Source: Solimonas fluminis (GTDB taxonomy: Bacteria > Pseudomonadota > Gammaproteobacteria > Nevskiales > Nevskiaceae). Taken from it: a DNA stretch of 64,000 nt. Each line of letters opens with the position of its first letter. Within the stretch, counting starts at the first letter, position 1. Position numbers and translations under genes: made by a program. The stretch is taken from assembly GCF_002930645.1 (NCBI RefSeq), contig NZ_PSNW01000003.1, positions 124,001-188,000 of the forward strand. Direction: 5' to 3'. The notes under the pieces are model-generated. The model worked only from the letters and a program-made list of their open reading frames with translations. It had not been told where the DNA came from and made no database searches. Positions 60,225 to 64,000 of the stretch are shown one piece after another.

Positions 60225-60965
60225 CTAGCCCATCCTGACCAAGCTGGATGCGGCCTGGGCATTGTCTTCCGCCGCCCGCATCAGCTTGGTCTGCATCTCG
60301 AAGGCCCGGGCCAGCTGGATCATGTTGACCATGGCCTCGGAGATGTTGACGTTGCTGGTCTCCACGGCCCCGGGCGTCATCACCTTGCCGGCTGCGGCCT
60401 CCAGGGCCTGGCCGGCCTTGGCCCGGAACAGGCCGTCCGGGCCGCGTTCCAGCTGCTCCGGCCGCGCTTCCACCACGCGCAGGCGGCCGACGGTGGCGGT
60501 GGTTTCCGCCCCCTGGCCCAGCGGCACGATGGAGATGCTGCCGTCGCTGCCCAGCGTCAGCGAACTGCTCTGCGGAATCGACACCGGCCCGCCGTCGCCC
60601 AGCACGGCCAGCCCGGAAGCGGTGCGCAATTGCCCGTTGACGTCCAGCGACAGTTCGCCGCCGCGGGTATAGGCCTCGGAACCGTCGGGGGCCTGCACCG
60701 CCAGCCAGCGGTCCTGGTCCAGGGCGATGTCGAGATCCCGCCCGGTCTGCTGCACCGAGCCCATGCTGGAATCCCAGCCGCTGCCCTTGAGCTGCGTATT
60801 GACGCGGCTGGGCAGGCCGCCGCCCTGCACGTCCATGGCCTGCTGCGCCGCCAGCTCCGCCTTGAAGCCCACCGTGCTGGCGTTGGCCAGGTTGTGGCTG
60901 TTGACCGCCTGCGCCTGCAGGGTCTGCTTGGCGCCGGTCATCGCAACGTACAGGGCTCTATCCAT
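60225..60965 (-). CDS. flgF: Flagellar proximal rod protein FlgF
   Basis: FlgF is a proximal rod subunit. The 246-residue protein has the rod motif AVNSHNLANASTVGFKAELA near its N-terminus, the FlgF/G-type beta region, and the C-terminal ETSNVNISEAMVNMIQLARAFEMQ. Its place between flgE and flgG is canonical. Confidence 0.94.
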   Translation of the reverse strand: MDRALYVAMTGAKQTLQAQAVNSHNLANASTVGFKAELAAQQAMDVQGGGLPSRVNTQLKGSGWDSSMGSVQQTGRDLDIALDQDRWLAVQAPDGSEAYTRGGELSLDVNGQLRTASGLAVLGDGGPVSIPQSSSLTLGSDGSISIVPLGQGAETTATVGRLRVVEARPEQLERGPDGLFRAKAGQALEAAAGKVMTPGAVETSNVNISEAMVNMIQLARAFEMQTKLMRAAEDNAQAASSLVRMG

Positions 60966-61003
60966 GGCAGCTCTCCTGTTTCCCGCCCCGCCGGACCGTT
61001 CGT

Positions 61004-61090
61004 GCCGAGTAGCCTCGTGAGCGCAGCGAGCGTGCGTATCGAGGCAGGGTGGCGCACCTCGATACGCGACGCTGCGCGGCGCTACTCGGC
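61004..61090. repeat. Large cruciform-type repeat between flgE and flgF
   Basis: Arms 61004-61042 and 61055-61090 are inverted copies (GCCGAGTAGC at one end, GCTACTCGGC at the other, with TGCGTATCGAGG and CCTCGATACGC inside). It resembles a dispersed GTATCGAG-type element and is unrelated to the other families in the window. Confidence 0.75.
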
Positions 61091-61124
61091 GTGAACGGGG
61101 CGTTATGCATACTTGCTGGTGCTA

Positions 61125-62345
61125 TCAACGGATGTTGATGATGGTCTGCGTGATCTGGTCGCTGGTGGAGATCATCTGCGCGTTCGCCTGGAAGTTGCGC
61201 TGCGCGGTGATCATGTTGACCAGTTGCTCGGTCAGGTCGACGTTGCTGGCCTCCAGGGCACCGCTCTGGATCTCGCCGAAGTTGGTGCCGCCAGCCTGTC
61301 CGCGCAGGGCGGAACCGGAGCTGAAGGTCTCGCCCCAGGTGCTGTCGCCGAGCTGCTGCAGGCCCTGCGGATTGGCGAAGTTGGTCAGCGCCACCTGGCC
61401 CAGCGGGGTCGCCTGGCCGTTGGTGAATCGGGCCTGCACGATGCCCTCGTCCGTCACCTCGATGCCGGTCAGCCGGCCGGTGGCGTAGCCGTCCTGGCGC
61501 AGGCTGCTGACGCTGAAGCGCTCGCCGTACTGCGTGGAATTGTTCAGGGCCAGCGTCAGGTTCAGCGGCGCCGAGCCGGTGGTGGTGTTCACCGCCGGCA
61601 GCGTGATGTTGCCGCCCGCCGGAGTCAGCATCTGGCCGCTGTCCGAGTAGGTCAGCGTGGTGGCCGGGCCGACCGCGGCGCCATCCACCTGCATGTTCAG
61701 GCTCCACTCGTTGGGGTTCGCCGTCTTGGAGAAGTAGAGGTTCGCCGTGTGCGGCGCGCCCAGCGAGTCGTACACCGTCACCGAGGTGGTGTGGTTGTAG
61801 CTGGTGGGGTCGGTGGCGCTGAAGGTCGCCGTGGCCGGCACGGTGGCATTGGCCGGCAGGTTGATGCCGGTGTCGATGCGCGTGGTGGCGGCGGGGGGAT
61901 TGTCGTTGGTGGACAGCTGCAGGTCTGCCAGCTGCGCCGTGTCGAAGGCCGAGCCGCCGGCCACCGGCGGGTAGACCTGCAGGCGCTGGCCATTGGCATT
62001 GACCACGTAGCCGTTGCGGTCGGTGCCGAAGGCGCCGGCGCGGGAGTAGACCGTGGCGCCGTTGTCGCTCAGCGTGAAGAAGCCCTGGCCACTGATGGCC
62101 AGGTCCAGGTTGTTGTTGGTGAAGTTCACCGAGCCCTGCGAGAACTGCTGGGCCACCTTGTCCAGGCGCACGCCGGCGCCCACCGCGTTGTCCGAGATGC
62201 CGCCGGAACTCTGCGGGAAGAAATCCACGAACTGCGCGCGCGAGCCCTTGAAGCCCGTGGTGTTGGCGTTGGCGATGTTGTTGGCGGTCACGCCGAGATC
62301 GGCGGAGGCGGCATTGAGGCCGGACAGGGCGATGCGGAAGGTCAT
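61125..62345 (-). CDS. flgE: Flagellar hook protein FlgE
   Basis: FlgE polymerises into the hook. The 406-residue protein begins with FRIALSGLNAASADLGVTAN and NIANANTTGFKGSRAQF and ends with LTEQLVNMITAQRNFQANAQ, the conserved D0 helices. Its size is normal for short hooks (about 400). It lies 9 bp behind flgD. Confidence 0.95.
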   Translation of the reverse strand: MTFRIALSGLNAASADLGVTANNIANANTTGFKGSRAQFVDFFPQSSGGISDNAVGAGVRLDKVAQQFSQGSVNFTNNNLDLAISGQGFFTLSDNGATVYSRAGAFGTDRNGYVVNANGQRLQVYPPVAGGSAFDTAQLADLQLSTNDNPPAATTRIDTGINLPANATVPATATFSATDPTSYNHTTSVTVYDSLGAPHTANLYFSKTANPNEWSLNMQVDGAAVGPATTLTYSDSGQMLTPAGGNITLPAVNTTTGSAPLNLTLALNNSTQYGERFSVSSLRQDGYATGRLTGIEVTDEGIVQARFTNGQATPLGQVALTNFANPQGLQQLGDSTWGETFSSGSALRGQAGGTNFGEIQSGALEASNVDLTEQLVNMITAQRNFQANAQMISTSDQITQTIINIR

Positions 62346-62354
62346 GGGTGACTC

Positions 62355-63017
62355 CTAGAAGATCTGGCGGACATCGGCGAGCTTGGTGGCGCCGAGCCCG
62401 GAGAGATTGAGCGTGAGCCCGTCGCTGCCCAGCGAAACGCTGTCGACCACGTCGAGCCCGTAGGTGGAAAGGGATTGCGTGCTGCCGCCCTGGTCGAGCG
62501 TGGCGCGCAGGGTGTAGGTGCCGGCTTCCATGCGCTTGCCGGACTCGTCCTTGCCGTCCCAGGTGAACTGGTTGAGTCCCGCGGCGCGCGTGCCGAGGTC
62601 CAGGCGGCGCACGACCTGGCCGGAGCCGTCGACCACGTCCACCTGCAGCGTGCCGCCGGCAGGCAGCTCGGCCGCGGCGCCCATGGCGCCCTCGTCCGGC
62701 AGCAGCGACGTCTTGGACGGCACCAGCACGCCGCGCCCCACCATCTGGGCGCCCTGCAGGGCCTGCGACGACTGCAGGGAGGCCGCCATGGCGGAGAACG
62801 ACTCCTGCATCTGCTGGATGCCGGAGACGGTGCTGAACTGCGCGATCTGGCCCAGGAACTGGGCGTTGTCCATCGGCTTGGTCGGGTCCTGGTTCTGCAG
62901 CTGCGTGGTCATCAGCTTCAGGAATTCCTCCTGGCCGAGCTGCTGCTTCTTCTTGCTGCCGTCCTGCTGCAGCGAGAGCCCGAGGTTGTCGAAGGTGGTG
63001 CTGCCGACGGCGGCCAT
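62355..63017 (-). CDS. flgD: Flagellar hook-capping protein FlgD
   Basis: FlgD is the scaffold that caps the growing hook. The 220-residue protein has the conserved N-terminal GQEEFLKLMTTQLQNQDPTK and PMDNAQFLGQIAQFSTVSGI, followed by the FlgD Ig-like/Tudor part (FTWDGKDESGKRMEAGTYTL). It lies between flgC and flgE with a 10-bp gap. Confidence 0.95.
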   Translation of the reverse strand: MAAVGSTTFDNLGLSLQQDGSKKKQQLGQEEFLKLMTTQLQNQDPTKPMDNAQFLGQIAQFSTVSGIQQMQESFSAMAASLQSSQALQGAQMVGRGVLVPSKTSLLPDEGAMGAAAELPAGGTLQVDVVDGSGQVVRRLDLGTRAAGLNQFTWDGKDESGKRMEAGTYTLRATLDQGGSTQSLSTYGLDVVDSVSLGSDGLTLNLSGLGATKLADVRQIF

Positions 63018-63027
63018 GGATGGGTCC

Positions 63028-63432
63028 TTACTTGCCGAGGTTGAGCGTACGCAGGGTCATGTCCTTGGCGGTGTTCATCACCTCCACGCTGGCCTGGTAC
63101 GAGCGGGAGGCCGAGATCATGTTGACCATCTCCTCCACGATGTTGACGTTGGGTGCGTAGACGTAGCCGTCCTTGTCCGCCAGCGGGTTGCCCGGCTCGT
63201 AGCGCTTCTGCGCCTCGGCCTGGCTCTCGACCACGCCGCGCACCTGCACGCCGGAGCCCTCCGGGTTCTGGGCGTCGGCGATGGCCTGGAACACCGGCAG
63301 CCGCGCCTTGTAGACCGAGTTGGCGTCGCCGCTGACCGAATCCGCGTTGGCCAGGTTGGAGGCCACCGTGTTGAGTCGCACCGACTGCGCGCTGAGCGCG
63401 GAACCGGCGATGTCGAAGATCTTCATGGACAT
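63028..63432 (-). CDS. flgC: Flagellar proximal rod protein FlgC
   Basis: FlgC is a proximal rod subunit of 134 residues. [20 protein letters not shown] and [11 protein letters not shown] at the N-terminus and [20 protein letters not shown] near the C-terminus are family hallmarks. ATG at 63432 follows GGGAG by 9 bp; ATG two codons later (63426) is possible. Confidence 0.95.
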   Translation of the reverse strand: MSMKIFDIAGSALSAQSVRLNTVASNLANADSVSGDANSVYKARLPVFQAIADAQNPEGSGVQVRGVVESQAEAQKRYEPGNPLADKDGYVYAPNVNIVEEMVNMISASRSYQASVEVMNTAKDMTLRTLNLGK

Positions 63433-63446
63433 GGCGGGCTACTCCC

Positions 63447-63836
63447 TTACTGTCCGGTGATGGCGGTCAGCAGGGAGCGCAGCCGGCCGTCCATGAAGCT
63501 CAGGCTGGCCTGGTACTGCAGCGAGGCCTGCGCGAACTGCGACTGCTCCACCTGCGTATCCACGGTATTGCCGTCCACCGCGGGCTGCGTCTGCAGGCGG
63601 TAGACCGTGGCGGCCTTCAGTTTTGCGTCGTCGATGCCGCTATCCGTGGCAGCAGCGCCTCCGGCTGCAGTCGCGGCGGGCTGTTGCGCCGCCGCGAGCA
63701 GCTTCTGGAAATCGATGTCGCGCGCACGGTAGCCCGGGGTGTCGGCATTGGCGATGTTCGCGGCCAGCAGCTCCATGCGGCGCCGCTGCAGTTGCAGGGC
63801 GTCGGCGTGGATACCGAACAGCGGGTCGTTGGCCAT
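63447..63836 (-). CDS. flgB: Flagellar proximal rod protein FlgB
   Basis: FlgB is the most basal rod subunit, 129 residues here. RMELLAANIANADTPGYRAR and DIDFQKLL are conserved. The middle contains an Ala-rich variable stretch. ATG at 63836 has GGAGG about 6 bp upstream, and a sigma-54 site lies about 40 bp upstream, so this is the first gene of the flgBCDEFGHIJKL unit. The in-frame extension to 63980 would cover the promoter and a repeat. Confidence 0.95.
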   Translation of the reverse strand: MANDPLFGIHADALQLQRRRMELLAANIANADTPGYRARDIDFQKLLAAAQQPAATAAGGAAATDSGIDDAKLKAATVYRLQTQPAVDGNTVDTQVEQSQFAQASLQYQASLSFMDGRLRSLLTAITGQ

Positions 63837-63874
63837 GAGGTCCTCCGGGCGAAAAGCCTTTGTGGAGGAACCAA

Positions 63875-63891
63875 GGCAACTGCCGTACCAG
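63875..63891 (-). promoter_or_regulatory. Sigma-54 promoter of flgB operon
   Basis: On the minus strand CTGGTACGGCAGTTGCC matches the sigma-54 consensus (TGGCACG-N4-TTGC) with one change in the first block. It places transcription start about 27 bp before flgB and implies control by a FleQ/FleR-type enhancer protein. Confidence 0.8.
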
Positions 63892-63925
63892 ACCAGGGGC
63901 CGGATATCGGACAGAGCTTGGGGGG

Positions 63926-63958
63926 CCGTTCGCCCTGAGCCTGTCGAAGGGCGGGCGG
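63926..63958. repeat. GCCCTGAGCCTGTCGAAGGGC-type dispersed repeat
   Basis: CGCCCTGAGCCTGTCGAAGG (63931-63950) flanked by CCGTT and GCGGGCGG is a good copy of the dispersed repeat, just upstream of the flgB promoter. The remaining sequence to the window end holds no gene I can support. Confidence 0.75.
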
Positions 63959-64000
63959 CGGATGCGGCGGCGCGGGTCAACCAGGCCGCCCGCGCTTCGG

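Overview
The window is a high-GC (about 70%) gammaproteobacterial chromosome segment. Three things suggest a Nevskiales-type (Solimonas/Nevskia/Hydrocarboniphaga-like) organism: the order mreC-mreD-mrdA-rodA-mltB-rlpA-dacC-lipB, a complete mlaFEDCBA operon, and lipid/steroid-type catabolic genes (WS/DGAT, DUF1302/DUF1329, a KshA-like Rieske oxygenase) beside a polar-flagellum cluster. This placement is an inference from gene content, not from a marker sequence.

Layout. (1) 1-8.2 kb, + strand: elongasome and cell-wall genes (mreC 3' end, mreD, mrdA, rodA, mltB, rlpA, dacC), then lipB. (2) 8.35-12.1 kb, +: mlaF-E-D-C-B and mlaA for retrograde phospholipid transport. (3) 12.3-28.4 kb: lipid and acyl-CoA metabolism. 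A long minus-strand unit runs SDR, thiolase, FadB-like, aldehyde dehydrogenase, PaaG-like isomerase and an 87-aa HTH-only LuxR protein. Beside it lie a wax-ester synthase/DGAT-SDR pair, a GMC oxidoreductase, a crotonase and three AraC regulators. Two of the AraC genes are close paralogues. Four operator-like sites, each two GG(A/C)CA half-sites exactly 21 bp apart around a TTGATAATT-like core, lie upstream of these regulators, the SDR unit, the WS/DGAT unit and the GMC gene. I read this as an undescribed small regulon and rate it the best find. (4) 28.6-35.3 kb: a visibly lower-GC unit, a 1626-aa CHASE/PAS/hybrid histidine kinase translationally coupled to a REC-GGDEF diguanylate cyclase, bracketed by an imperfect 27-bp direct repeat. 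(5) 35.4-38.3 kb: MFS transporter, RibD/DHFR-like reductase, and a NarL-type regulator whose phospho-acceptor Asp is Glu.

(6) 38.4-43.2 kb and 53.3-63.8 kb: flagellar genes, all on the minus strand. One block is fliC-flaG-fliD, fliS and a PilZ-like gene; the other is flgBCDEFGHIJKL. A sigma-54 site precedes flgB, and sigma-28 sites precede fliC and fliS. fliD and fliS are separated by a convergent/divergent cassette: a SugE/Gdx guanidinium exporter behind a clear guanidine-II (mini-ykkC) riboswitch. The two flagellar blocks are separated by about 10 kb of unrelated genes: a TonB receptor, a small unknown, TetR with DUF1329-DUF1302, an acyl-CoA thioesterase and a Rieske oxygenase.

Intergenic DNA is rich in dispersed palindromic repeats of several families (GGGAGC-type REPs, CCTTCGACAGGCTCAGGG-type, CTCTCCC/GGGAGAG-type, GTTACTTTC-type). 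One CTCTCCC-type composite sits in frame inside flgJ and encodes its inter-domain linker. I saw no tRNA, rRNA, CRISPR array or intact insertion sequence.
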